Position numbers and translations under genes: made by a program. Below the pieces are notes generated by a model. It saw only the letters and a list, made by a program, of their open reading frames with translations, was not told where the DNA came from and ran no database searches. Below, one piece after another: positions 27,489-39,304 of a stretch of DNA of 64,000 nucleotides. Location of the stretch: positions 103,157 to 167,156 of the forward strand of contig NZ_JAFLQZ010000013.1 of NCBI RefSeq assembly GCF_017313265.1, in the 5' to 3' direction. The DNA comes from Hymenobacter telluris. Its GTDB lineage: Bacteria; Bacteroidota; Bacteroidia; Cytophagales; Hymenobacteraceae. How positions within the stretch are numbered: the first letter of the stretch is position 1; each line of letters starts with the position of its first letter.

Positions 27489-30008
27489 TCAAAGTTTAAA
27501 TTGAAAACTAAATTTCACGCCGAAGTTGCTGGCACCCGGCGAATTACGATACGTAAGCCGGTGCAGAAAGTCGACGCGTACCACCCGGAAGATATTTTCC
27601 ACCCCGTAGCCAATTTCGGCGTAGGGCAGGCGGCCCAGCGGCTGAAACCGGGGCAGCGGCTCCCCACTCTCGGGGTCCAGCTCCGGAATGATGGCATTGT
27701 TGGCCTGATCGACGCTGCCGTAGAGTGCGTTGCCGGTAGCTACTAAGCGCCAGTTCAGCTTCTTGAGCGCGGGTACCGAGTTCAGCAGGAAGCCTTCAAA
27801 ATGGTGGTCGAAGCGCAACCCTACGTACCGGTCACTCACAAACTCGAAGTAGCGCATCAGGTTGTAGGCCCCGGCGTTGTAGAACGGCGACTGGTTGCCG
27901 AGGTGCGCCTTGAGCACCGGATACGGTACCGTGCTCGGAATGTAACCGGCATCAAGCGTATAGTCGGTGCGGCCGAACTGGCCGAGGCGTACGCTCTGCG
28001 TTACCAGCAGATTGAGCTTGTGGTACTGGAAGTCGCCGCCCAGAAACTTGTTGAGCCCCAAGGTGTAGCGCACCGTGAATACCGGCAGCCGCTTGAGGCC
28101 AATAGCCGAGCGGTAGTTTTGGGTCTGGCTCTGCACCAGCACTTCGTCGGGCGCGTAGCGCGACTCTACCACCAGCTCCGATACTGCAAAATTGTCGTTG
28201 GTAGGCGCCCCTAGCCGGGCCTCGTTGGTGTAGTAGGCAAAATCGTACAGCGGCCGGAACTGCTGCTGCCGGACGGTTACTTTCTGCGTGAAACCCCGAA
28301 ACAAGTCCGTTTGAAACGACACCGAGGTTAAGTCGCGCAGCAGGGGCCGGCCGTTGTTGATGTTGCCCACACTGGCGGCGGCTTCAAACAGCGGATTTTC
28401 CAGCGCGTAGTCGTTGTCAAGAAGCGCCACCTGGTCGATGTCGTGGCGGTGCTCGAAACCGATGGTGGTCCAGGTGCGGCGGTCCAGGATTTTGCTGGTG
28501 CGCAGGCCGTACTTGAGGCGGGTATCGCGCAGGCCGTACGCCACGTACACGCGGGCCATCCAGTTGCGGCTGACGTCGGGCGTAGTACGGAAGCCGATGC
28601 GGGGCCTGAGCCCCTCAATGTTGTTGTAGCCGAGCGTGGCCAGCACCGGGCCTACGTCAATCTTGCCCACCCGGTAGTAGCCCGTAACCGCCACCGTAGC
28701 CAACTCCAGGAAGGACTGCACGGCCGGCAGCTGGCGCACTGTATCGAGTACCGTGAGCGTGGTTTGCTCCTGCACCGACAGCGAATCAGGCCGGTTTCTG
28801 TCGAAGAAGGTAGGGTCGCTTTTAAACGCATCGGCGGCCGTTGCCATCGGCACATCGTAGAACTCCAGCGGATGGTACTTGCCGGGCTCGAAGTTGGAGT
28901 TGACGGTAGTGAAGCGGGCCATTACCCCGGTGCTTTTGCTGGTAGGCCGCACGCTCACCAGCACGCGGGTGCGCAGCGGTAGCCACGGCCCGGCGGCAGT
29001 CGGCGTCAGCTCCTGCCATACCTTAATCTTATCCACGAAGTTGAGGTTGGCATCGGGACTAACGCTCAGGTCGAGGCGGCGCAGGGCGTAGCCGTCCTTG
29101 GTAATCCAGATGGTGCCGGTGAAAGCCAGGTCCTGCGGGCGGCGCGGCGTAACGGCCAGCTGGTAGCAGAAATCCTCGCCGATGTACACCGAATCCTGCA
29201 GCTCATACTCGTAGGTGAACTTCCAGCCGTCGGCAATCGGCGAAATAAAATCCTTGCCCAGCAGCTGCTGCCAGTTCGGGTAGAAGTCCCAGTCCTGAAA
29301 CGAGGAGCCCATAATCTGCGACACCACCGAGCCCTCGCGCGGGGCCATGCCGTGCATCTGGTTGCGCTTGATTTCCTCGCGCCGCCGCAACGGCCGCTGG
29401 TGCGCGTAGTACCTCGACAGCATTTCGGAGGCGAAGATGGGTACCACGGGCTTGCCGTCGGCCCCGCGTTCTAGGCCCAGGCTGTCGGCCACGGCTATCA
29501 TCTCGCGCAGCACCTTGCGGCCACTCACCTGCTTGGGCAAGTTGTTGATGCTGATTTCGGTGCGGTTGTAGCTGTCGAACTCGAAGGCGTCGAGGCGCTG
29601 CTTGTCGTTGCGGGGCTTGTTCTGCTGCACTCGGCGCATAATGGCGTAGGCCGGGTTTTCGGTGGGGCGCACCACCACTTCGCCCAGTGATACGCCGCTG
29701 CCACCCAAGGCAAAGTTGAGGGTTTGTTGCGGGGCCTGGCGGTTGAGTGCTTTCTTGATGGCCTTGAAGCCCATGGCCGAGGCCACAATAGTATCGGCGG
29801 GGGCGGTGCTGAGCGTGTAGCGGCCGGCATCGTCGGCGGTGGTGCCGGCAGTGGTGCCCGGCACGAAGATGGAGGCAAACGGTACCGGCTTACCACTAGC
29901 CGCCTCCGTGACCTGGCCTTTCACGAGTAGCTGCTGGGCTTGGCTACGCTGCACGCCCGCCAGCAGCAGTACGTGCAACAACAGTAAGTATCGAATAGAA
30001 AAGCGCAA
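27489..30008 (-). CDS. DUF5686 outer-membrane protein with carboxypeptidase-like regulatory domain
   Basis: An 839-residue protein. A signal peptide (to ~residue 24, RSQAQ) is followed by a CarboxypepD_reg-like beta-sandwich (QLLVKGQVTEAASGKPVPFASIFVPG, residues ~25-105). A connector with YAIMRRVQQNKPRND follows, and then a long beta-strand-rich C-terminal half typical of DUF5686 (PF18939) outer-membrane proteins. It ends in an aromatic residue-containing strand, NFGVKFSFQFKL, consistent with BAM insertion. The plug-like domain resembles TonB-dependent receptors, but no TonB box or full receptor barrel is obvious. Function is unknown. Confidence 0.85.
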   Translation of the reverse strand: MRFSIRYLLLLHVLLLAGVQRSQAQQLLVKGQVTEAASGKPVPFASIFVPGTTAGTTADDAGRYTLSTAPADTIVASAMGFKAIKKALNRQAPQQTLNFALGGSGVSLGEVVVRPTENPAYAIMRRVQQNKPRNDKQRLDAFEFDSYNRTEISINNLPKQVSGRKVLREMIAVADSLGLERGADGKPVVPIFASEMLSRYYAHQRPLRRREEIKRNQMHGMAPREGSVVSQIMGSSFQDWDFYPNWQQLLGKDFISPIADGWKFTYEYELQDSVYIGEDFCYQLAVTPRRPQDLAFTGTIWITKDGYALRRLDLSVSPDANLNFVDKIKVWQELTPTAAGPWLPLRTRVLVSVRPTSKSTGVMARFTTVNSNFEPGKYHPLEFYDVPMATAADAFKSDPTFFDRNRPDSLSVQEQTTLTVLDTVRQLPAVQSFLELATVAVTGYYRVGKIDVGPVLATLGYNNIEGLRPRIGFRTTPDVSRNWMARVYVAYGLRDTRLKYGLRTSKILDRRTWTTIGFEHRHDIDQVALLDNDYALENPLFEAAASVGNINNGRPLLRDLTSVSFQTDLFRGFTQKVTVRQQQFRPLYDFAYYTNEARLGAPTNDNFAVSELVVESRYAPDEVLVQSQTQNYRSAIGLKRLPVFTVRYTLGLNKFLGGDFQYHKLNLLVTQSVRLGQFGRTDYTLDAGYIPSTVPYPVLKAHLGNQSPFYNAGAYNLMRYFEFVSDRYVGLRFDHHFEGFLLNSVPALKKLNWRLVATGNALYGSVDQANNAIIPELDPESGEPLPRFQPLGRLPYAEIGYGVENIFRVVRVDFLHRLTYRNSPGASNFGVKFSFQFKL

Positions 30009-30180
30009 GAGTCAGGAACCGATAAACACGTACAAATCAGCGGAAAGCACAGCCCGAAGCCGTAAGATACAGCATACGAGCGGGCCCCGGCAACAGGTTG
30101 AGCCGATAAGCTTAATTTAATCCGGAGAGTTCAAGAAGCTCTCAGAAGGTTGCCAATACCCCGCAGATTACCGCTCACTT

Positions 30181-31323
30181 CTACTGCACTACCACTTCCA
30201 CCCGGCGGTTGCGGGCCCGCTGTTGCACGTCGCGGTTATCGGCTACCGGGCGCGCCCCGCCGTAGCCGCGGGCCACCAGCCGCACCGAGTCGATGCCCTG
30301 CTGCATCAGGTACTGCCGCACCACGCGGGCCCGCTGCTCGGAGAGGCGCAGGTTCAGGGCGGCGTCGCCTACGTTGTCGGTGTGGCCGGCTATTTCCAGT
30401 TGCATAGCAGGCTGCTCACGAAGCAGGCGGGCCAGCGCGTTCAGAGTAGGGCGCGAGATGGGCAGCAGCGTGGCCGTACTCTGGGTGAAATACAGATTAG
30501 GTAGCGTTACGGCGGCTCCTTTGCTGAATTTGGACGCATCGGGCAACGCCGCCGCCTGAGTGCTTGTGTCCGTTGCAGAAGCAGGCGTAGGTGGTAGCTG
30601 GCGAGCTGGTTTCGGCGCTACCCGAACAGGGCGAGCTACTGCCGGTTTTGGTGGCTTAACCGGAGCGGCGGCCGGAGCAGGGCTCGGCTTCGCTAAAACG
30701 GGAGGCGTTGCGGCCACTACAACTACCGGAGCAGCAGGAGTAACCTCCTCCTCGTCAGGTATTGGCTTGGCCGTAGTGGGTAAGTTAGTGTAGAGGTACG
30801 ACGCAGGAATGGGGGCCAGTTCATTGCTGGTTTCCGGTAGTTGCCACTCCAGCGTGGCGCGGGAGTCCCGGCCGGACTGGTAATACTCCACCCGGATGGG
30901 GTAGTAGCGCCCGGCCGTCAGAACCAGTTGCGCCGTGTGTTTGCTTACGGCCTGATCCTGCCAGGAATTGAGAATGCGCTGCCCGCCCACCCACACCCGC
31001 ATGCCGTCGTCGGTGGTAATCTGGAATTTATACGCGCCAGTTACGGGAGCATACACGTGGCCCACCCAGCGCACCGAAAAATACTCACCCGGCACGCCCG
31101 GCCCCGGCGACACAAAGTGGTTGCCATCGGGCCCGATAGTCCAGTTGAAATCAATGGTCGGGTCGGTGCGGGTGAGGGCCAGCTTCTCGAAGTTCGTGCC
31201 GTTGTAATACTGTGCCCGCAAGCCGGTGCCGAGCGTAACGGGCTTCGGCTGAGCCCCGGCCGAGCCCGTAAGTAACAGCAGACACAGAAGGCAAACCAGG
31301 GGAAGGGAAGCAGGCGTTTTCAT
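30181..31323 (-). CDS. PA14 domain-OmpA family protein
   Basis: A 380-residue envelope protein. Signal peptide 1-24 (SAGAQ); PA14 beta-barrel domain at ~30-165 (LRAQYYNGTNFEKLALTR, YKFQITTDDGMRVWVGGQ, YYPIRVEYYQ), a probable carbohydrate-binding module. A Pro/Ala/Lys-rich flexible linker follows (~175-265), then an OmpA C-terminal peptidoglycan-binding domain at ~272-380 (LEIAGHTDNVGD, LSEQRARVVRQYL, GYGGARPVADN, NRRVEVVVQ). It probably links a glycan-binding head to the cell wall. Confidence 0.9.
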   Translation of the reverse strand: MKTPASLPLVCLLCLLLLTGSAGAQPKPVTLGTGLRAQYYNGTNFEKLALTRTDPTIDFNWTIGPDGNHFVSPGPGVPGEYFSVRWVGHVYAPVTGAYKFQITTDDGMRVWVGGQRILNSWQDQAVSKHTAQLVLTAGRYYPIRVEYYQSGRDSRATLEWQLPETSNELAPIPASYLYTNLPTTAKPIPDEEEVTPAAPVVVVAATPPVLAKPSPAPAAAPVKPPKPAVARPVRVAPKPARQLPPTPASATDTSTQAAALPDASKFSKGAAVTLPNLYFTQSTATLLPISRPTLNALARLLREQPAMQLEIAGHTDNVGDAALNLRLSEQRARVVRQYLMQQGIDSVRLVARGYGGARPVADNRDVQQRARNRRVEVVVQ

Positions 31324-31467
31324 GGCGGCGAGGGTAGGCTTTCAGGCAGTGAGCAGCGGGCGGCAGTAGCGAAGCAGATAAGTACTGCACCAACTTTATT
31401 CATTGAATAAGCAGCTATGCTTCAACGAACTATCGTGCGCCGGCTATATAAGTAGAACTGGAAATTA

Positions 31468-31609
31468 TTGTAGAGCTGCGACACTTGGCTCTGCCGACCT
31501 TCGGTTCGCGTATTGGCCTTGCTGACGTTGTTTACTTAGGCAGATCGAACGGCGTGGACGCCAAGACGCGAACCGAAGGTTGGCAGAGATAGGTGTCGCG
31601 GCGCTACAA
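31468..31609. repeat. Long imperfect inverted repeat (142 bp)
   Basis: Two ~43-base arms, both starting TTGTAG and ending CCTTCGGTTCGCG when read inward, separated by ~56 bases. The arms differ at about eight positions. The outer sequence TTGTAGCGC recurs at 43234. It lies between the PA14-OmpA gene and the metH promoter and has no coding content. It looks like a MITE-like or REP-like element. Confidence 0.75.
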
Positions 31610-31655
31610 TCAAGTTGATAAGGCGCCGCCTGCATAGCAGTATGCAAGGATAGAA

Positions 31656-31686
31656 TTGAAATTCGGAGTTTCCTGGTGTATCTTCG
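31656..31686 (+). promoter_or_regulatory. Bacteroidota-type promoter of metH
   Basis: TTG at 31656-31658, a 20-base spacer and TATCTTCG at 31679-31686 match the TTG-N17-23-TAnnTTTG pattern with one change. The expected transcription start a few bases downstream coincides with the first base of the riboswitch. Confidence 0.6.
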
Positions 31687-31692
31687 CTGTTA

Positions 31693-31800
31693 CTTATCCA
31701 GAAAGACCGAGGGATTGGGCCCTACGACGTCTTGGCAACCTGAGTAAAACAAGGTGCCAACTCCCATTTTGCCGCTACTGTAGCCGCGAAAGAAGATAAG
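31693..31800 (+). promoter_or_regulatory. SAM-I (S-box) riboswitch
   Basis: Senses S-adenosylmethionine and should lower metH expression when SAM is plentiful. The P1 helix is CTTATC (31693-31698) with GATAAG (31795-31800). Between them are the conserved blocks AGACCGAGGGATTGGGCCC, TTGGCAACC, AAGGTGCCAACTCCC and GCGAAAGAAGATAAG, in the order of the SAM-I consensus. It directly precedes metH, a typical regulon member. The downstream expression platform is described separately. Confidence 0.95.
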
Positions 31801-31821
31801 TACGGAACCTGCCCTCGCAGT

Positions 31822-31870
31822 TTTCTCTTTCTGGATGAGCTAGTTTAACGCCCGCATTCCGAAGGAGAAA
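31822..31870 (+). promoter_or_regulatory. Predicted translational expression platform and ribosome binding site of metH
   Basis: The metH ribosome binding site GAAGGAGAAA (31861-31870) can pair over ten bases, one G-U, with TTTCTCTTTC (31822-31831). The sequence at 31826-31839 can instead pair over 14 bases, one G-U, with the P1 5' strand and its extension (31693-31706). The two pairings exclude each other. SAM binding holds P1 closed, which frees the anti-ribosome-binding-site strand to block translation. A clear Shine-Dalgarno is itself unusual in this phylum. Confidence 0.65.
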
Positions 31871-31872
31871 CC

Positions 31873-35598
<3,726 letters not shown>

Positions 35599-36243
35599 TT
35601 GCCTCACCCCCTAGCCCCCTTCCCCTGCTTGATGCGCAGCATGAGGGAGAGGGGAACTAGCTTATGGTTTTCTAGCTCTAACCTCTATTTATTACTTAAT
35701 GTCACCCAAAGGAAAGCTTGAACGAAAGCCAGCGTTAGAGTTAGAAACTAGTCCTCCTTCTCTTTTGGGAAGGGGGCTAGGGGGTGAGGCAATCGACGCC
35801 CGCCTTACCGCCGATAAAACCAACTGGTACCGCCACTTGAAAGGCTTCAGCGCCGAAATGCGCCGCCACCCTACAGAAGCCGAAAATACGCTCTGGCAAG
35901 CCCTGCGAAACCGCCAACTGGCTGGTGTCAAATTCCGGCGCCAGCACACCATCGGCCGCTACATTGTCGACTTCGTCAGTACTGACTATCACCTCATTAT
36001 CGAAGTAGACGGCTGCGTGCATCTAGAAGAAGGCGCGGCAGAATACGATGCTGGTCGGACTCACGACTTGCAGGAGAAAGGCTACCGAACCCTGCGGTTT
36101 TCTAATGCACAGATAATAGCCAGATTACCAGACGTTCTGACGCAGATTCAACAAGTCCTTACTGCCACCCCATAAACCCTTAGTTGCTCCCCAGCCGTCA
36201 GGCTCCCCCTCTCCCCCGGAGAGGGGGCCGGGGGGTGAGGCAA
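35599..36243. mobile_element. DUF559 cassette with terminal inverted repeats, inserted between metH and metF
   Basis: The segment begins TTGCCTCACCCC one base after the metH stop and ends GGGGTGAGGCAA six bases before the metF ATG, so its ends are 12-bp inverted repeats. Its left third (35599-35793) is itself a palindrome: TTGCCTCACCCCCTAGCCCC pairs with 35774-35793, and inner arms around CTAGCTCTAAC pair with GTTAGAGTTAG. The right end carries a second hairpin (CCCCTCTCCCCCGGAGAGGGG). It encodes one DUF559 protein. The structure suggests a small non-autonomous mobile cassette; no transposase is present. Confidence 0.6.
35699..36175 (+). CDS. DUF559 (Vsr-like endonuclease fold) protein
   Basis: A 158-residue protein. 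The domain proper starts near residue 45: MRRHPTEAENTLWQALRNRQL, then GVKFRRQHTIGRYIVDFVS and YHLIIEVDG, the E...D...ExD pattern of a PD-(D/E)XK-like nuclease related to Vsr (COG2852, PF04480). It ends with YRTLRFSNAQIIARLPDVLTQI. The first ~30 residues (SPPSLLGRGLGGE) are a translation of the GC-rich repeat arm, so the functional start could be Met at residue 54 or the domain may simply have captured repeat DNA as its 5' end. Cellular role is unknown. It interrupts an expected metH-metF operon. Confidence 0.8.
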   Translation: MSPKGKLERKPALELETSPPSLLGRGLGGEAIDARLTADKTNWYRHLKGFSAEMRRHPTEAENTLWQALRNRQLAGVKFRRQHTIGRYIVDFVSTDYHLIIEVDGCVHLEEGAAEYDAGRTHDLQEKGYRTLRFSNAQIIARLPDVLTQIQQVLTATP

Positions 36244-36249
36244 CCACTG

Positions 36250-37206
36250 ATGAAAGTAACCGAACATATAGAGCGTGCCAACGGCAAAACCTTGTTTTCG
36301 TTCGAGGTGCTGCCACCCCGCAAAGGGGAGAACATTCAGAACCTGTTCAGCAACATCGAGCCGCTGATGGAGTTCAAGCCGCCGTTTATCGACGTGACGT
36401 ACCACCGCGAGGAGTACGTGTACCGGCAGCACCCCAACGGGTTTCTGGAAAAGAAAACGGTGCGCAAGCGGCCCGGTACGGTAGGTATTTGCGCGGCCAT
36501 CAAAAACCGCTTCGATGTGGACACCGTGCCCCATCTGATTTGCGGCGGCTTCTCGAAAGAGGAAACCGAAAACGCCCTCATCGACCTGCACTTCCTCGGC
36601 ATCGACTCGGTGCTGGCGCTACGCGGCGACCCAATCAAATCGGAAGGCACGTTCAAGCCGCACGAAGACGGCCACGCCTACGCTTCCGACCTGATTGGAC
36701 AGGTAAAGTCTTTAAACAAAGGCGAATACCTCGATGAGAAGCAGGACGACACCTGGGCCACCAACTTCTGCATCGGTACGGCCGGCTACCCTGAAAAGCA
36801 CTTCGAGGCCCCCAACTACGGTGCCGACATCCGCTACCTGCGCCACAAAGTGGACCGCGGCGCCGACTACATCGTGACCCAGATGTTTTTCGACAACGAG
36901 CATTTCTTTAAGTTCGAGAAAAGCTGCCGCGACGCGGGCATCACCGTGCCCATTATTCCGGGCCTGAAGCCGCTCACCACCAAAAGCCAACTCACCATGC
37001 TGCCCCGCACGTTCTTCTTGGACTTGCCCGAGCCGCTGGTAGAAGCCATCAGCCAGTGCCGCGACAACGAAGCGGCCCGGCAAGTCGGCATTGAATGGTG
37101 CATCAACCAAAGCAAGGAGCTGATGGCCCACGGCGTGCCCAGCCTGCACTACTACAGCATGGGCAAGTCGGAAAGTATCCGGCGGGTGGCGTCGGAGCTG
37201 TTTTAA
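36250..37206 (+). CDS. metF: Methylenetetrahydrofolate reductase
   Basis: FAD enzyme that reduces 5,10-methylene-THF to the 5-methyl-THF used by MetH. The 318-residue TIM-barrel protein has LFSFEVLPPRKGE near the N-terminus (catalytic Glu), IDVTYHREE, VLALRGDP, GAdYIVTQMFFDNEHFFKF and IIPGLKPLTTKSQL. Upstream in-frame sequence is repeat DNA, so the ATG giving MKVTEHIERA is chosen. It lies downstream of metH across the DUF559 cassette and may share the riboswitch-controlled transcript if the cassette hairpins do not terminate it. Confidence 0.95.
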   Translation: MKVTEHIERANGKTLFSFEVLPPRKGENIQNLFSNIEPLMEFKPPFIDVTYHREEYVYRQHPNGFLEKKTVRKRPGTVGICAAIKNRFDVDTVPHLICGGFSKEETENALIDLHFLGIDSVLALRGDPIKSEGTFKPHEDGHAYASDLIGQVKSLNKGEYLDEKQDDTWATNFCIGTAGYPEKHFEAPNYGADIRYLRHKVDRGADYIVTQMFFDNEHFFKFEKSCRDAGITVPIIPGLKPLTTKSQLTMLPRTFFLDLPEPLVEAISQCRDNEAARQVGIEWCINQSKELMAHGVPSLHYYSMGKSESIRRVASELF

Positions 37207-37208
37207 CA

Positions 37209-37311
37209 GTTCGGTTTTTCGTTGCTGGTTTTTCGTTGGTTGAGAGCAGCAGGTTGCCCAACTTTCTTCGGCGTGTAACGAACAACGAAAAACCAGCAAC
37301 GAAAAACGAAT
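37209..37311. repeat. Intercistronic palindrome, GTTTTTCGTTG class
   Basis: Left arm TTCGGTTTTTCGTTGCTGG plus GTTTTTCGTTGGTT; right arm is the complement, with small shifts at the outer and inner ends. The unit GTTTTTCGTTG occurs twice per arm. It fills the gap between the metF stop (37204-37206) and the ATG of the TPR gene at 37312. Same placement rule as the 8-nt-unit palindromes but unrelated sequence. Confidence 0.75.
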
Positions 37312-37782
37312 ATGACGACCCTTGATGAGCTGTTCGTGCGGCTGCGCGAAGCTACCACCCCCACCGAAATAGAGAACCTGCAAAACGGCATCTGGCAAAT
37401 CTGGCTAACTACCGGCGACCTGCTGCTTGATAAGCACTTAGAGGCAGGCATGCGCGCTATGGCCGCCGGCAACTACACCCAGGCCATTGCCGATTTCACT
37501 GCCCTGATTGAGTTGCAGCCCGCCTATGCCGAAGGCTGGAACAAGCGGGCTACGGCTTATTACCTGCGCGGCGAGTACCGCGCTTCCCTCGATGATGTGC
37601 GCGAAACGCTACGCCGCGAGCCGCGCCATTTTGGGGCGCTGGCCGGCTGGGCCAACATGCTCCGCGCCATTGCCGACGACCGAGGCACCCTGCGCGTGCT
37701 GCTCCGGCTGGAAGCCCTGTGTCCGCATTGGCCGGGTTTACAGAGCCAGTTGCGCGAGGTACGTGACCAATTGGGCGAGTAG
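37312..37782 (+). CDS. TPR-repeat protein
   Basis: A 156-residue soluble protein. After an N-terminal helix (TTLDELFVRLREATTPTEIENLQNGIW) two to three TPR units are visible: LEAGMRAMAAGNYTQAIADF, PAYAEGWNKRATAYYLRGEY and a third around PRHFGALAGWANML. A protein-binding scaffold is likely; the partner is unknown. The tail LCPHWPGLQSQLREVRDQLGE resembles proteins near metabolic operons in this phylum. The start codon abuts the palindrome that follows metF. Confidence 0.8.
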   Translation: MTTLDELFVRLREATTPTEIENLQNGIWQIWLTTGDLLLDKHLEAGMRAMAAGNYTQAIADFTALIELQPAYAEGWNKRATAYYLRGEYRASLDDVRETLRREPRHFGALAGWANMLRAIADDRGTLRVLLRLEALCPHWPGLQSQLREVRDQLGE

Positions 37783-38037
37783 GGGGAGTAATAGGGTGGG
37801 AGTTGTATTTTTAGTTTAATAGGTTAGTTGTATATTTCCGAAGATTAACCGTGCATCTGGTTGCTTTGAAATACGCTTTTTTTGCTCATGTTATTGTTTT
37901 GAAGCTAAAAGGGCCTTGAAGAGCAGGATTTTCTGGATTAAGGTTGACTGAGTATTAATTGTATTTAATTAATAAAAAATTACCCTCCGTAGTTCGGCTG
38001 TTCCCCCCACAGTCACTACCGCGAGGCCCCACCTTCT

Positions 38038-38622
38038 ATGAAACACTTGTATGCAGTAGTGGTGCTTGGCGCTATGCTTGGGCTTAGCCCGGCGGCACAG
38101 GCACAAAAACAACGCACCACCGACACTGAGAGCGGAATGCTGGAGAAAGGCAAAAAAGTAGGTGTCTGGGAGTATTTCAGCCACACCCGCGACGGCCGCC
38201 AAGTGCTGGTGCAGCGCTACGACCATACCACCAACAAGCTGGTGTACTACCGGCCGATTGAGGATGTTCCTTACAACGCCGAGGTGACACCCGGCCAGTG
38301 GACCCGGACCAATGTGCAGCAGCCCCCGCTTTATATTGGCGGCGAAGCGGCACTGGCCGGGTATATGAGCAAAATGAACTACCCGCAGGCTGCCCAAAAC
38401 CGTAACATTCAGGGCAAGGTGCTGATTACCTTCATGATTGATACATTGGGCCAGGCTTCCAAACACAAAGTGCTCAACAGCATTGGGGGCGGCTGCGACG
38501 AAGAGGCGCTGCGAGTCTGCCAGAGTATCCCGTCGCAATGGGTGCCTGCGCGGTTAGCGGGCCGGGCTGTGCCGGTGATGTACGAGCTGCCGTTCACGTT
38601 CCGGTTGCAGAAAGCCAACTAA
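38038..38622 (+). CDS. TonB C-terminal domain (energy transducer-like) protein
   Basis: A 194-residue protein with a cleavable signal peptide (MKHLYAVVVLGAMLGLSPAAQAQ). An N-terminal region (LEKGKKVGVWEYFSHTRDGRQVLVQRYDH) resembles the toxin-antitoxin-like YwqK beta-repeats. The C-terminal TonB domain (PF03544) has MNYPQAAQNRNIQGKVLITFMID, then CDEEALRVCQSIP and PVMYELPFTFRL. It lacks the membrane anchor and proline-rich spacer of a true TonB, so it is probably a periplasmic TonB-domain protein and not an energy transducer. The upstream gap (255 bases) is AT-rich. Confidence 0.85.
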   Translation: MKHLYAVVVLGAMLGLSPAAQAQKQRTTDTESGMLEKGKKVGVWEYFSHTRDGRQVLVQRYDHTTNKLVYYRPIEDVPYNAEVTPGQWTRTNVQQPPLYIGGEAALAGYMSKMNYPQAAQNRNIQGKVLITFMIDTLGQASKHKVLNSIGGGCDEEALRVCQSIPSQWVPARLAGRAVPVMYELPFTFRLQKAN

Positions 38623-38696
38623 GCGCACAAGCTACGCTTGAAGCGAGGCGGGTTGCCGGGTAACCTCAACTTGCGGGGCTTGCGTACATTGGGGGC

Positions 38697-39236
38697 ATGA
38701 ACCCGACTTTTGTTTTCCGCTCCCTGGCAGCCGCCTCGCTCGGCGCCTTTCTGCTGACAGCCTGCGACTCTACGCCGCGTGAGCGGCAGGAGATTGTGCG
38801 CGAAGAAGCCCGCAAGCTCGATACGGCCGCCAGCCGGGCCGCCGCCAAACTGCGCGTGGCCGGCCGCCGCGCCGCCCGCTTCGATTCGGTTTCGCGGGCT
38901 CGTACCCGCCAGCCGCTCGATGAGGCGGCCAGCGCCACGTTCACCAGCCAATTGCTCGGGACGTATGCTGATGTGGAAAAGCTGACGCCAACTACCATCG
39001 AGCCGGCCTTTGTGCAGTTTATGCAGCAGGTGCGGGCCAAGCGCCGCGCCTGGACCCAGCGCGACTGGGACTACGCCACTGCCATTAGCCGCCGCCTCAA
39101 TGCCCAGTTCCGCGCCATCCGCCTCGATATTAAAGGCCGCGACGAGCTGCACATCCGGGCTCTGCAAACCGAGTTTACCACCCTGGAAACGAGCCGCGAC
39201 GTGAAAGACCTCGGCCAGGCCATGAAGAAACCGTAA
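38697..39236 (+). CDS. Lipoprotein with helical, Arg/Ala-rich body
   Basis: A 179-residue lipoprotein: the signal peptide ends FLLTAC, so Cys23 is lipidated. The mature part is nearly all helical and charged (ERQEIVREEARKLDTAASRAAAKLRV, then ISRRLNAQFRAIRLDIKGRDELHIRALQTEFTTLE), probably a coiled coil or helical bundle. No known family is recognised. A terminator hairpin follows directly, and the next gene encodes a cell-wall amidase. Confidence 0.72.
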   Translation: MNPTFVFRSLAAASLGAFLLTACDSTPRERQEIVREEARKLDTAASRAAAKLRVAGRRAARFDSVSRARTRQPLDEAASATFTSQLLGTYADVEKLTPTTIEPAFVQFMQQVRAKRRAWTQRDWDYATAISRRLNAQFRAIRLDIKGRDELHIRALQTEFTTLETSRDVKDLGQAMKKP

Positions 39237-39256
39237 GCAGCACACACTTTGTTATT

Positions 39257-39281
39257 AGCCCCGCCCTCGTGCGGGGCTTTT
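39257..39281 (+). terminator. Rho-independent terminator
   Basis: Stem AGCCCCGC / GCGGGGCT with a six-base loop and a TTTT run, 20 bases past the lipoprotein gene. Confidence 0.85.
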
Positions 39282-39304
39282 GCGTTAAGAGGGCCTATTT
39301 GCTG

